A stretch of DNA of 64,000 nucleotides, taken from assembly GCA_031415375.1 (NCBI GenBank), contig JANORP010000086.1:22293-86292 (forward strand), read 5' to 3'. Made by a program: the position numbers and the translations under genes. Source of the stretch: JADKCL01 sp031415375 (GTDB taxonomy: Bacteria; Bacteroidota; Bacteroidia; J057; JADKCL01). Shown here piece after piece: positions 1-9,208 of the stretch (positions within the stretch are counted from its first letter, which is position 1; every line of letters starts with the position of its first letter). The notes beneath the pieces are model-generated. The model was not told the DNA's origin. It ran no database searches and was given only the letters and a program-made list of their open reading frames with translations.

Positions 1-14
1 AGGCTGAACAAGCC

Positions 15-1010
15 ATGCGTCGCCCGCTCCTCCGCGACCTGAGCGCCAAAAATTGCTTGCTCGATCACCCACAATATGCGATCACCAAAAAGTCTGGCTG
101 GAATCGTCAATTGGCCGAGCAGGGCTATGTGCTAATCCCATTGCTCGATGGCGCGCAAATTGCGCATTTGAAGGATTTTTTTGAAGCCCATCAAAAAGAG
201 GTCGTTGATCGTTTCTATGCCAGCGTCCACAATCCCGACACCGATTTCCGCCTGCGGATGGATGCCGAGATTCAAACAATATTGCGGCCTTCCTTGGAGC
301 TGATCTTGGAGGATGCTGAGGCCCTCGGAGGCTCCTTCATTGCCAAACCACGTGGCACGGCAGGCATCTTGCCGCCGCATGCCGACTGGAATATTGTGGA
401 TGAGCGCGTTTATCGCAGCTACAATTTATGGATCCCACTCGTGGATACGAGCGTAGAAAATGGCGCTGTGCATGTGATCCCTGGCAGCCACAGTTGGCTG
501 GATGATTTCCGTGGGCCCGGCATCCCCAATCCTTTTGAGTCGCTCAAAGTGGATGTCTGGAATGCCATGCAGGCTTTGGAAATGAAAGCGGGCACGGCCT
601 TGCTGTATGACCATCGCTTGTTGCATGCATCGCCTGTGAACCAGACAGATGCCCTGCGCATTGCTTGTGTCATGGGCGTGAAGCCCAAAGCCGCCCCCAT
701 GCGCTACTACCATGGCGATGGGCAGCTTGTGCGGGAATATGCGGCGCATCCGACCTTTTTCATGACACAAAATCCAGAACAAGGGCCAGCTGACTTGCCT
801 TTGCTTGGCGTCGTCACCGATCAGTTTCCCAGCATTTCCGCTTCGGAATTGCGTGCTTACCTGGGCCAGGAGGCTGAGGCTGCCGAGGTCACCGAGGTCA
901 CCGAGGTCACCGAGGCTGCCGCAATGCCTGTGCAGCGCGGTTTTTGGGAGACTTATTCCTTGGGAAATATTGTGCGGGAGATCAAGTACCGGCTCAGCGG
1001 CAAGAGCTGA
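15..1010 (+). CDS. Phytanoyl-CoA dioxygenase (PhyH) family protein
   Basis: Predicted Fe(II)/2-oxoglutarate-dependent oxygenase of the PhyH family; the substrate cannot be read from the sequence. The facial triad is visible: HADW gives His122 and Asp124, and LLHASPVN gives the distal His204. An Arg follows in ALRIACVMG, where 2-oxoglutarate is bound in this family. The C-terminal tail holds a short repeat of Glu-Val-Thr units (GAGGTCACC repeated three times near 888-914), then a conserved-looking end. The frame is open to the left edge of the window (codons at 3, 6, 9 and 12 are sense), so the true start may lie outside; position 15 is only the first ATG. It is followed by a MITE-like element and no co-directional partner within 400 bases. 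Confidence 0.85.
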   Translation: MRRPLLRDLSAKNCLLDHPQYAITKKSGWNRQLAEQGYVLIPLLDGAQIAHLKDFFEAHQKEVVDRFYASVHNPDTDFRLRMDAEIQTILRPSLELILEDAEALGGSFIAKPRGTAGILPPHADWNIVDERVYRSYNLWIPLVDTSVENGAVHVIPGSHSWLDDFRGPGIPNPFESLKVDVWNAMQALEMKAGTALLYDHRLLHASPVNQTDALRIACVMGVKPKAAPMRYYHGDGQLVREYAAHPTFFMTQNPEQGPADLPLLGVVTDQFPSISASELRAYLGQEAEAAEVTEVTEVTEAAAMPVQRGFWETYSLGNIVREIKYRLSGKS

Positions 1011-1063
1011 GTTTGAGGGATCATGGATTGGAGGGTCTTTTCAAAATGACATACCTCCCATTG

Positions 1064-1315
1064 AAATTATTGGAGTGTGTAACATTTCAGGGGAGCCCAA
1101 GGCCTCTGGCCGTTGGGCTATCGACCCCCGCCTTCTGCGGGACAGGCGTTTGCCTCCGGCAATTGCGTTTTGTAGTTGTTGATATTGAGCCGTTTATGCC
1201 AGAGGCAAATGGTCAATTGCCCTGCGGCCCCCGCCTTGCTGCGGGACAGGCAGAGGCCTAGGGCTCAGAATCGACTCATTCGCCTCCCCCAGATTGTTAC
1301 ACACTCAAATTCTTG
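1064..1315. mobile_element. MITE-like element with 9-bp target duplication
   Basis: A 234-bp non-coding element at 1073-1306 begins GAGTGTGTAACA and ends in the imperfect inverse TGTTACACACTC, with about 21 bases of related terminal inverted repeat. It is flanked by AAATTATTG (1064-1072) and AAATTCTTG (1307-1315), a 9-bp direct repeat with one mismatch, as left by a transposase that makes 8-9 bp staggered cuts. The interior has two GC-rich hairpins of the form CCCGCC..GCGGGA. No ORF inside looks like a transposase, so it would be non-autonomous. The interior string at 1230-1246 recurs exactly at 46181-46197. Confidence 0.6.
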
Positions 1316-1443
1316 GGCCAATATTCGCTTCCCCCCGAAAATTCAACGACGAGAGTTCTAAGAGATGCGCATGCATGAGGGGGCATTTATTTTGGGATGA
1401 TCCCAGGCTTGATTGCGGATGAAAGCTTGGGTAAATTGCCAAT

Positions 1444-2697
1444 ATGAACAAACCTTGCCTACTACTATTTGCTTTGTGTTGGTGTGGCTTCCTTGCGAAA
1501 GCACAAAACCGTATCGATCGACAACGCGAGAACAGGCTTGCCGTGCAACATGCCCTGCTATTGCATGCAGGGGGTGCGGCTCTGGGTGCGGGTCCGGGCT
1601 ACGAGTTGCTGCTGTCGTCCCGCAGAGGACTCACGATCGCGCCAGGCTTGTCATTGCCTCTGGTGCATAGCACATGGCACAAGTATTATTCGCCCATTTC
1701 GCTCAGCCCGAGTGTCAATGTCATGTGGGGGCGGCGGCATTGGAAAATGGAGCTGTCCACGGAGTACAATTACTTCATCGAGTGGGCCCGCAATCAAGGC
1801 GGGACTCTTTCAGCCTACACGATTCATAGTTTGGCGATGATGCCAGGGATACGTCGGCAGACTGCTGGAGGTGGATTGATCCTGCGCGCGAATCTGGGCG
1901 CAAAATTGGTGGGAATCGGTGCGCAGCCAGAATTGCTGCCTGCCGCGACTGTGAGCATTGGGTATGCATTTCGCAGCAAGTCTGCAAGCTTGTCCGGCAT
2001 CCCCCCAAAACCCAAATGGCAATGGGGAAATAGGATTGCAAATAGCAATGCAGACAGTAGTGGACAAAAGACATTTCAGATACAATTCGCCCCCATGGCG
2101 GCTATCGGGCTCAATCGGCAATTGCAACATCAACGCAAATTCCCATCACCCTACGAATTCCCGGAATACACTTTCCAATTTCAAACGCGCTGGGCTACCC
2201 AATTGGGGGGCATTGCAGACTTGGGAAATGCTGGTGCGATCGCTGGTCTGCGGCTTGGATTGGCCGTCGGACTGCAGCGAATGAGGCTGGATTGGCATTC
2301 GAAGGTGCGATTTCAAAACCAAAACGGAGCCTACTACGATGATCACCGCGATACACATATCAATGATCTCCAGCTCACCCTGGGCTTGAGCGCCTGCCTG
2401 CGGTTATGCATACCCACTCCGCAACCATGGATTTTTCAAATCGGGATGCTGGGGGGCAAAAATCGTACTCTTGCTCGTGATTCTTGGCAGACATCGCCCA
2501 ACAGCACGGTTCAGAAGGAAAATCAGGGAATATTGCAATTCGGTTTTGGACCCACGATTTCGATTTCCAAGCAATGTGCTCTCGGAGCATGGCGAATCGA
2601 GCCATTTTGGGAGACGCACTGCAGCCTGCGACGCATCTACAGGGAACCCAACCTCTACCAGTGTCGCACATCGGCAGGTGTCCTATTTTGGCTCTGA
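1444..2697 (+). CDS. Secreted beta-rich protein of unknown function, possible outer-membrane barrel
   Basis: I do not recognise the family. The first 20 or so residues form a Sec signal peptide (MNKPCLLLFALCWCGF, cleavage after AKA). The rest of the 417 residues alternates short hydrophobic and polar segments rich in Gly, Trp, Tyr and aromatic pairs, with blocks such as WGRRHWKMELSTEYNY. This resembles a monomeric outer-membrane beta-barrel or a PorP/OmpW-like shell. The protein ends in Phe-Trp-Leu (VLFWL), which fits a barrel C-terminus. It stands alone, with a convergent gene 75 bases downstream. A secreted beta-rich adhesin is an alternative. Confidence 0.6.
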   Translation: MNKPCLLLFALCWCGFLAKAQNRIDRQRENRLAVQHALLLHAGGAALGAGPGYELLLSSRRGLTIAPGLSLPLVHSTWHKYYSPISLSPSVNVMWGRRHWKMELSTEYNYFIEWARNQGGTLSAYTIHSLAMMPGIRRQTAGGGLILRANLGAKLVGIGAQPELLPAATVSIGYAFRSKSASLSGIPPKPKWQWGNRIANSNADSSGQKTFQIQFAPMAAIGLNRQLQHQRKFPSPYEFPEYTFQFQTRWATQLGGIADLGNAGAIAGLRLGLAVGLQRMRLDWHSKVRFQNQNGAYYDDHRDTHINDLQLTLGLSACLRLCIPTPQPWIFQIGMLGGKNRTLARDSWQTSPNSTVQKENQGILQFGFGPTISISKQCALGAWRIEPFWETHCSLRRIYREPNLYQCRTSAGVLFWL

Positions 2698-2771
2698 TGG
2701 AATCCTGTCTGGGATGCGTTGGTCATGAAGTCCCAAGCCTCCATGACCGACGTTTTCACACAATAAATTCC

Positions 2772-3473
2772 TTAGCCCCGAGGCGCATTCCACAGCCTCC
2801 TGATCGCCACAAAGTGTGAAAACCACACCACTGGTACAACAAAGGCAGCCAACCAATTGAATGGAAAATACAAAACCGCAATGTTGGGCTGCTCAAAAGC
2901 GATTTGCTGGAAGGGCGTGGGCACGGCTAGAATGGCGTGAATGACGACATTGAGGACCAAGGCAAGGCAGATAAAATTCCAAGCCAAGAGCACGCGACGA
3001 CTGAGCTTGCCACGCACAAAGCCCCAATACCATACGATGGGCGCGGTGATGCCTGAGAGGATGTCGAAATTGCGTCCCTCAAAAGTCATGACGTCTGGCA
3101 CCACCAAATGCACACTCAGCCAAAACAAAACCATTTCCACTGGGATGCGCACCACATGCAGCAGCGTGAGCATGCGCAGGTCGAGGCTGTCGATCCAAGC
3201 ACGTCCCTTGCTGGTCGCAAATAACAAGATCATCCCGATCAAATTCGGCGGAAAAAGCAGCAAAAACCGGGGTGGCATGGCTGCAGTATCTGTATAAAAC
3301 CCACGCAGGCCGAATACTGCCTGCACGCTCAGCCACGCAAGCGACAGGCCCAAGACCCATTTGGAATAGTGGCTCGCCCGCCAAAAGAAAAGTAAGGTAA
3401 GCACGGTGGTGCCCACAAAGACTATGCTGATATGACTTGGTAAATTTTCCATAAGTGCATGCGTTACATTCAT
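2772..3473 (-). CDS. Multi-pass membrane protein of unknown function
   Basis: About 234 residues with six to seven hydrophobic helices, beginning near ISIVFVGTTVLTLLFFW and ending near LAAFVVPVVWFSHFVAI; inner-membrane location is inferred. No catalytic motif was recognised. The open frame reaches 3521, but the preferred start is the Met at 3473 (or 3452), which puts the first helix near the N-terminus. It lies directly behind the Crp/Fnr-type regulator on the same strand, with 65 bases or fewer between them, so the pair is probably one transcription unit and the regulator may control this gene. Confidence 0.6.
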   Translation of the reverse strand: MNVTHALMENLPSHISIVFVGTTVLTLLFFWRASHYSKWVLGLSLAWLSVQAVFGLRGFYTDTAAMPPRFLLLFPPNLIGMILLFATSKGRAWIDSLDLRMLTLLHVVRIPVEMVLFWLSVHLVVPDVMTFEGRNFDILSGITAPIVWYWGFVRGKLSRRVLLAWNFICLALVLNVVIHAILAVPTPFQQIAFEQPNIAVLYFPFNWLAAFVVPVVWFSHFVAIRRLWNAPRG

Positions 3474-3538
3474 CCCACAAAGGAAAATCTTAGCGCCGAC
3501 GATGCACTTGCCAAATGACAAGTATTGCTAGCGCGCAA

Positions 3539-4123
3539 TCAATGATGCATCAATTCCCGGCGGATGCGACTCAACGAGCTATCGGTCACCCCCAAGTAGG
3601 ACGCGATCTGTTTCAAGGGCACATGCTGAAAAATTTCAGGATGGTGTTGCAGCAAGGAGGCGTATCGTGCCTCTGCAGTCTCTGTCACCATCGATAGCAT
3701 GCGTGCCTTGAGCGCAGCGAAGCCCATTACAAGCCGCGAGCGTCCAAACTCTCGAAACTCGGGCAGGGAATGAAAGAGGTGGTTGAGCTCAGCAAACGTG
3801 ATGCCGCTCGCCTTGCAAGGTGTGAGGGCTTGGATATTTTCCTGCGAAGGTCTGCGCTGAAAAAAGGAAGAGACCTCAAACACAACTTGTTGCGGGCGAT
3901 AGATGGCTGTCGTCACCTCAACCCCCTTGGGCGTCAAGGCATACCCACGCATCCACCCTTGCTCCAAAAAAAGGTAGCAGTCACTGAGCTGCCCCTCTCG
4001 CAGCAGAAACGCCTCCTTCGCAAACTCCATCGGTCGAAATGCAAGCGCGATTTCAGCGGCGACAGGCGCAGTGATCATGCCCGAGGCAAGGAGAAATCGG
4101 ATCAATGGGGTATTTTCTTGCAT
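3539..4123 (-). CDS. Crp/Fnr-family transcriptional regulator
   Basis: A 194-residue cyclic-nucleotide-binding-fold regulator. The N-terminal half has the beta-roll pattern (FLLREGQLSDCYLFLEQGWMR) and the C-terminal end is a winged helix: VPLKQIASYLGVTDSSLSRI is a typical recognition-helix region. The Arg and Ser residues that bind cAMP in Crp are not evident, so the ligand is unknown. This is the short Bacteroidota type often annotated as a Crp/Fnr regulator. The frame is open to 4255, but residues upstream of 4123 do not look like the family, so the start MQENTPLIRF is preferred. It precedes a membrane-protein gene on the same strand. Confidence 0.8.
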   Translation of the reverse strand: MQENTPLIRFLLASGMITAPVAAEIALAFRPMEFAKEAFLLREGQLSDCYLFLEQGWMRGYALTPKGVEVTTAIYRPQQVVFEVSSFFQRRPSQENIQALTPCKASGITFAELNHLFHSLPEFREFGRSRLVMGFAALKARMLSMVTETAEARYASLLQHHPEIFQHVPLKQIASYLGVTDSSLSRIRRELMHH

Positions 4124-4467
4124 TTTATGTCTCGGGGGAACATGAACTCCGACGACTTTCAAATAAAGGAAGTTCTTTTGAATTTGAGTGAGGGGTGTGC
4201 AAAGCATTTCATATAGGCTGGGTCGATGCCCTGCAAATGACTGATCGCAGCACAAACGTCAATTTCCGAACAGTCACGAAAGCCATTTTCTGAATTGCAT
4301 GCCCAAAAAGTGAATTTTGGCCACCAAACCAACTGGTGGATATCTCTGTAGATAGCACATCCTGCAATTGCAAACCACCCACAAAAAAACCAGAATGGGT
4401 AGTCCAATGTTGACAACCAAGTTCCCAGCAAGCCAAAAGGCTTAATTATTGCCCAATTTACTAACAG

Positions 4468-4678
4468 TCATCCACATTGACCACACATTGTACTAAAACG
4501 TATAGAGGAAAGAAGTTATCCACTTATCCACGGGCATAAGTAGATTCCACCAAATGGCCTCAGAGCCTAATTTCATGGCCTGATTCGGTGTTGGGATCAT
4601 GGAAGGGCGACCAAGCAACGATTGCGGGGTCACATTTCCATTCTGAACAATTACCGCCGCGATCTTACATTGTCCACA
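4468..4678. other. Cluster of DnaA-box-like 9-mers in a 650-base divergent intergenic region
   Basis: The region 4124-4776 has no convincing gene. It holds TCATCCACA (4468-4476), TTATCCACT (4516-4524) overlapping TTATCCACG (4524-4532), and TTGTCCACA (4670-4678). Each is one mismatch from the DnaA consensus TTATCCACA. The surroundings are AT-rich, and genes diverge on the two sides. This could be an origin-like or DnaA-regulated region, or chance. No dnaA, dnaN or other origin-linked gene is visible in the window. Confidence 0.3.
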
Positions 4679-4776
4679 AAACATTGATTTTTGAGCAACC
4701 GAAGGGATTTTATGCGCGTAAACCGCCTCAGGTACCTCGGTAATTTGTTAAATTCTCATCAACGAAAACATCTCGT

Positions 4777-6768
4777 ATGAAAAGCACGAAGCGTCTGATT
4801 TCCGCACCAGTTCTATTGATTTTGCTGGTTTTGCTGGGCTCCAATGCCTGGGCACAGCAAGTCAATGACCTCCTATTGCTGCAATCACTCGAAAACCCGC
4901 TCGAAGGCACCATGGTCGATGTGCAAGCGAGCATTCACGATGGCTGGAGGGAAAAAGGCGTCCTTAAAATCAGGAAGCAACAAGATGGAGACGCCCCAGG
5001 CTCATTCCGCTCGCTCTATGAATTTGACAAAGCCGGCAACCTGCTCCGCAAGGAAACTGGTGCCAAGACCCAAAGCATCGCCTATGATGCCGATGGCCAC
5101 TTGCGCAAAGTGAGCAACTTTGAAAACAACAAGCTCGCCAGCGCACAATACTTCTATTATGACCGCAAGGGCCTCCTCAAGAAGTCGGTGCTCAAGTTTG
5201 AGACCGATGCCAACGAGATCGAAGGTACCTACGATGTCCAAAATCGCCTCATCCGTGTGCGTCAGTATGCCAAAGGTATCGCCACAAAAACCATCAACAT
5301 CCAATACACCTACAATGAAGTCGGCGAATTGGTTGCAATGTCTGCACCTGGCCTAAATGCGACCTACCTCTACTCCAATGGGAAACTGAACGAGCTGAAG
5401 GAAGAAAAAGTGGGTATGAGCACCCAAACCAATTTCATCTGGAAAGGCAGTGTGCTTCAGGAATGGAAAAAATATGAGGAAAAAGACGGTGACCTCATCC
5501 TCGCAGAGACCTTTGCCGTGGACTACAACGCCGCTGGCCTTCCAGCCCGCAACACTGTCAAAGGCCGTGGGCCCAACGTGAAGCCTGTCGTGACCAATGT
5601 TTTTTATGATGGATTTGAAGCTGGCTCGATGGCGATGCGTGGCGATGACTGGGACGGCGGCGGCTACGGCTACGGCACCCCTGTGGTGATCACCTGGTCC
5701 AATCCAGAAAGTGATACCCGCGTCACCGACAGCATGTATTCCCTCAAGTTGCAACTCAAGCCTGGCGTAGGCCAAGAGATGCCTGAGATCAAAACGATGA
5801 CGCTGCGCCTCAATCACCAGCTCACCAACAAGGAGATCGGCAATGTCGTGCTGCGCAAAAAAGGCAATACCAACGAGTATTACATTGAGGAGCAACTGCC
5901 CTTGATGGAAGGCAGCAATACCATCTTCCTCGACGTGGAGACCCAACTGGGCCACTTTACTTCAGGTGAGCGCTACATCACCTACAAAAACCCCAACCGT
6001 GAGATCACCGTCAAAAACCTGCATGTATTGGCCATCGGCATCGATGACTATGTCGATGACAACCTTGACATGACCAGCGCCAACAAAGATGTTCAGTCGA
6101 TCGTGAGCTCGCTGGAAGGCCAAAAAGGCCGCGTCTTTGGCGAGGTCAGAACCAAGACACTGAGCAACAGCGACGCCACCAAAGCCAATATCGAAGACGC
6201 CATCCGTCAGATCAAAGGCAAGGCTGCCAAAGACGACCTCGTGCTCATCTACTTTGCTGGCCATGGTGCTGAAAGCAATGGCAACTTCTACTTGAAGCCC
6301 AACGATGTGAAGGCCGATCCAGCTGAGATGGAAGCCTCAAGTGTTGACAACCGTTGGATTCTTGAGGAGATCAGCCGCTACAGCGCGCCGACCCTCTACT
6401 TCCTCGACGCCAGCTACCCCACCAAGGGCGATGCAGCAGCCACCTCGATTGGCAACGCCAACATGGATGCTGTCACCACCGACTTTGGCAAGGTCATCGA
6501 CAGCGACGACGACATCAGGATCTTCGTGAGCAGCACGAGTTCCAAGCAAAAAAGCAACCTCGGTGGCGCCGACAAAGGCAGTGTCTTTACCAGTGCGATG
6601 CTTGAGGGCCTCGACGGCAAAGCCGACAAAAACGCCAATGGTTTGGTGACCGTCGAAGAACTCGGCGACTATGTTTCTGACCGTGTGCTCGGCCAGACCA
6701 ACTGGAAACAAAAGCCAATGGTCGTGAAGCGTGGCATCGGCATGGTGCCACTGTCCAAAGTAAAATGA
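4777..6768 (+). CDS. Secreted caspase-like (peptidase C14) protein with Ser at the nucleophile position
   Basis: A 663-residue protein with an N-terminal Sec signal peptide (about residues 1-26, ending AWAQ). Residues 80-260 contain YD/RHS-like beta units (YEFDKAGNL, YDADGHLRK, YDVQNRLIR). A small beta domain follows, then a caspase-like p20 domain from about residue 414 (LHVLAIGIDDY). The catalytic His is present (FAGHG, His496). At the nucleophile position, where active members have DxC, the sequence is FLDASY with Ala545-Ser546, so Cys is absent. Near the C-terminus, DKNANGLVTVEEL resembles the EF-hand-like loop often seen after bacterial caspase domains. It is probably a pseudo-enzyme, or a Ser variant. 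It precedes an intact caspase gene but is separated from it by 160 bases and a likely promoter. Confidence 0.75.
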   Translation: MKSTKRLISAPVLLILLVLLGSNAWAQQVNDLLLLQSLENPLEGTMVDVQASIHDGWREKGVLKIRKQQDGDAPGSFRSLYEFDKAGNLLRKETGAKTQSIAYDADGHLRKVSNFENNKLASAQYFYYDRKGLLKKSVLKFETDANEIEGTYDVQNRLIRVRQYAKGIATKTINIQYTYNEVGELVAMSAPGLNATYLYSNGKLNELKEEKVGMSTQTNFIWKGSVLQEWKKYEEKDGDLILAETFAVDYNAAGLPARNTVKGRGPNVKPVVTNVFYDGFEAGSMAMRGDDWDGGGYGYGTPVVITWSNPESDTRVTDSMYSLKLQLKPGVGQEMPEIKTMTLRLNHQLTNKEIGNVVLRKKGNTNEYYIEEQLPLMEGSNTIFLDVETQLGHFTSGERYITYKNPNREITVKNLHVLAIGIDDYVDDNLDMTSANKDVQSIVSSLEGQKGRVFGEVRTKTLSNSDATKANIEDAIRQIKGKAAKDDLVLIYFAGHGAESNGNFYLKPNDVKADPAEMEASSVDNRWILEEISRYSAPTLYFLDASYPTKGDAAATSIGNANMDAVTTDFGKVIDSDDDIRIFVSSTSSKQKSNLGGADKGSVFTSAMLEGLDGKADKNANGLVTVEELGDYVSDRVLGQTNWKQKPMVVKRGIGMVPLSKVK

Positions 6769-6908
6769 CAATGCGCACGCCTAGCGTGCACTTGTAACAT
6801 CGGCAGAGGGAGTGTGGGTTGTGAGAAAATGCTCGCACTCAGACTCCCTCTCCCATTTCAGCGGAGCGTGATTGCCCCGTAGATTGTGTGGAATTCGTTT
6901 TCCTGAAT

Positions 6909-6916
6909 TATATTTG
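6909..6916 (+). promoter_or_regulatory. Bacteroidota-type -7 box of the caspase-GTPase-GAP1 operon
   Basis: TATATTTG matches the Bacteroidota consensus TAnnTTTG exactly and lies 14 bases before the ATG at 6931. A TTG at 6884-6886 sits 22 bases upstream, within the range reported for -33 elements. Confidence 0.5.
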
Positions 6917-6930
6917 TTAATGTCCTCGGT

Positions 6931-9189
6931 ATGGACTTGAAATCTGAAAAGGCTATGATGCAAAAAACTGCCCTGATCTGCTTGCTGACCTGCCTCTGTG
7001 GGCTAGGGCTGCTGCGTGCGCAAGAAAGGGTCATTTTCAAAGACGATTTCAAAGACAACCATCACGCCTGGACCATGCAAGACGATGAAAAGGCGCATAG
7101 CGAGGTCGTCAATGGGCATTATCAGCTAGAGGGCAGGCAGCCCGATGCCGTGTCGATCTTCTTGCTCGATGAGTTGCCACTCAATGCCAGTCAGGATTTC
7201 ACGATCCAAACCAAACTGATCCAGAAGTTTGGAGCCAAGGAAAATGGCTTTGGTTTTGTCTGGGGCGCTGCCGATGAAAGCAACTACTACGCATTCAACA
7301 TCAATGCAGCTGGCCAATACCGCGTCGTGCGCTGCAGTCAAAGCAATGTCGAGGAACTCAAACCCTTCACGCAGACCACAGGACTCGTGAAAACCGAGGG
7401 AGCAAACAAGTTGAGCCTGCGCACCGTGAGCGGCATGATGTCCTTTTACATCAACGATCAATTTATCTGGAGCCTCCCCAACCGCACTTTTCTCGGCAAT
7501 CGTGCAGGCTATGTGCTCTATGGCAAAATGGAGGTAGAAGTCAATAGCCTCGAAGTGCTAGAGCTACAAGCCATGCCAGAAATCTTTGCCGAGCAATTTG
7601 ACGACAACAGCCGTGGATGGGTCGTGACCGCTGCCGACAGCGCCTACATGATGATGGGCAAAGGACGCGTGCGCATGAAAAATCAAAAAGGAGCTGCCCA
7701 GACCTATAAGCTCCGCGAAGTCCTCATCAACCCTGAGCGCGACTTTGAGATCGAAGCCCACATGAAACAAGTCACGGGCTCCCAAGAATTTGGATATGGC
7801 ATCGGCTGGTCCATGAAAGACGATAAGAATGGCTATGCCTTCTTGATCCGTAGCCTGGGTTCATTCTCTGTGCGTCAGATCACCAATGGGCAGGTGAAAA
7901 CCCTGGTCGATTGGACGCCAAGCAACCAGATGCTGCACCTCCGCGGCACCCCCAACAAGTTGGTGATCCGCAAGACTGGCTTGCGCTACAACTTCTACCT
8001 CAACGATATTTGGATGGCCGAAGTGCCATTTACCAATATGACCGGGCAACAGCTGGGATTTGCCCTCGATGGTGAAAACCTTGTAGAGATGGACTATCTC
8101 GCCGTGCGCGAAGGTCAGAAAAGTTATGTTCCGCAGCCACCTGTCGTGACCCTGATCACACCGCAAGGCGACGACATCACGGTCGATGCCAAAAGCATAC
8201 AGTTCAAAGCTGGCATCAAGAGCGACTCCAAGCTCAACGGCGTGAAACTCATGGTGAATGACGAGCAGGTGCAAATCCAGGCCAAGCGCGACCCCGAAGG
8301 CAAATTTGATCTCATGATCGACCAAGAGCTCGCCCTCAAACCCGGCTTCAACGACATTCGCCTCATGGCCAAAAACGACGATGGCCTCATCCAGCGTTTT
8401 GGACTTCGCATCGCCGTCAAGACACCCGACCAACCCGTGAAGCGATCTGGCAACGACTATGCCCTCTTCATCGCCACCGACAACTATGGTCAGTGGAGCC
8501 ACCTCGTGAACCCTGTCAATGATTGCCGCACGATCGCCCAAGAACTGGAGACCAACTATGGCTTCAACACCGAGCTCATGATCGACGGCACCCGCAACGA
8601 CATCCTCAAGAAACTGAAGGAATACGCCCGCAAGATATATGCAGACGGTGATCAGTTGATGATCTTCATCGCTGGGCATGGCAAGTTTGATGAGCTGTTT
8701 GGCGAGGGATATGTCGTCTGTACCGACTCCGAAAAGGACGATGAAGGCAACAACACCTACATCCCGCACTCCAACCTGCGCACGATCGTGAACGCCATTC
8801 CCTGCAAGCATACCTTTTTGATGATGGATGTATGCTTTGGCGGTACCATCGACCCCTTTATTGCCTCTGGTGGCGGCCACCGTGGCGAAGGCGATCCTGG
8901 TGGCGGCAAAGAACTCACCCAAAGCGACTTCATCGCCCGCAAATTGGCGTTCAAGACCCGTCGCTACCTCACCTCGGGCGGCAAAGAGTACGTTCCCGAT
9001 GGCGTGCCTGGCAATCACTCCCCCTACGCCCGCAAATTTCTCGACGCCCTGCGCAACTATGGAGGCCACGACCGCATCATGACCCTGGCCGAGCTTGTAC
9101 TCTATTTCGAACGCCTCATTCCAGAGCCACGTTTTGGTGAGTTTGGGGCCAATGAACCAGGGAGCGACTTCTTGTTTATTGCGCGCTAA
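6931..9189 (+). CDS. Secreted caspase-like (peptidase C14) protease with two jelly-roll domains
   Basis: About 752 residues. A Sec signal peptide lies near the N-terminus (MQKTALICLLTCLCGLGLL, ending RAQ); the start may be 6931, 6955 or 6958. Residues 30-210 and 215-390 are two related concanavalin/LamG-like repeats, sharing elements such as GFGFVWG and GYGIGWS and ending in YLAV/LEVL strands. A beta-sandwich linker follows. The caspase domain begins at about residue 508 (YALFIATDNY), with catalytic His583 in IAGHG and catalytic Cys635 in MMDVCFGG, so the dyad is complete. It begins a tight cluster with the GTPase and GAP1-like genes (gaps of 19 and 18 bases). The signal peptide predicts action outside the cytoplasm, which sits oddly with two cytoplasmic partners. 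Confidence 0.85.
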   Translation: MDLKSEKAMMQKTALICLLTCLCGLGLLRAQERVIFKDDFKDNHHAWTMQDDEKAHSEVVNGHYQLEGRQPDAVSIFLLDELPLNASQDFTIQTKLIQKFGAKENGFGFVWGAADESNYYAFNINAAGQYRVVRCSQSNVEELKPFTQTTGLVKTEGANKLSLRTVSGMMSFYINDQFIWSLPNRTFLGNRAGYVLYGKMEVEVNSLEVLELQAMPEIFAEQFDDNSRGWVVTAADSAYMMMGKGRVRMKNQKGAAQTYKLREVLINPERDFEIEAHMKQVTGSQEFGYGIGWSMKDDKNGYAFLIRSLGSFSVRQITNGQVKTLVDWTPSNQMLHLRGTPNKLVIRKTGLRYNFYLNDIWMAEVPFTNMTGQQLGFALDGENLVEMDYLAVREGQKSYVPQPPVVTLITPQGDDITVDAKSIQFKAGIKSDSKLNGVKLMVNDEQVQIQAKRDPEGKFDLMIDQELALKPGFNDIRLMAKNDDGLIQRFGLRIAVKTPDQPVKRSGNDYALFIATDNYGQWSHLVNPVNDCRTIAQELETNYGFNTELMIDGTRNDILKKLKEYARKIYADGDQLMIFIAGHGKFDELFGEGYVVCTDSEKDDEGNNTYIPHSNLRTIVNAIPCKHTFLMMDVCFGGTIDPFIASGGGHRGEGDPGGGKELTQSDFIARKLAFKTRRYLTSGGKEYVPDGVPGNHSPYARKFLDALRNYGGHDRIMTLAELVLYFERLIPEPRFGEFGANEPGSDFLFIAR

Positions 9190-9208
9190 GAACAAAACCT
9201 TTTCGACC

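Noticed and set aside
7861..9195. 444-codon open frame antisense to the active caspase
   Set aside because: It mirrors the coding strand of a well-supported gene; the translation is Val/Ala/His-rich without family features, a shadow effect of codon bias.
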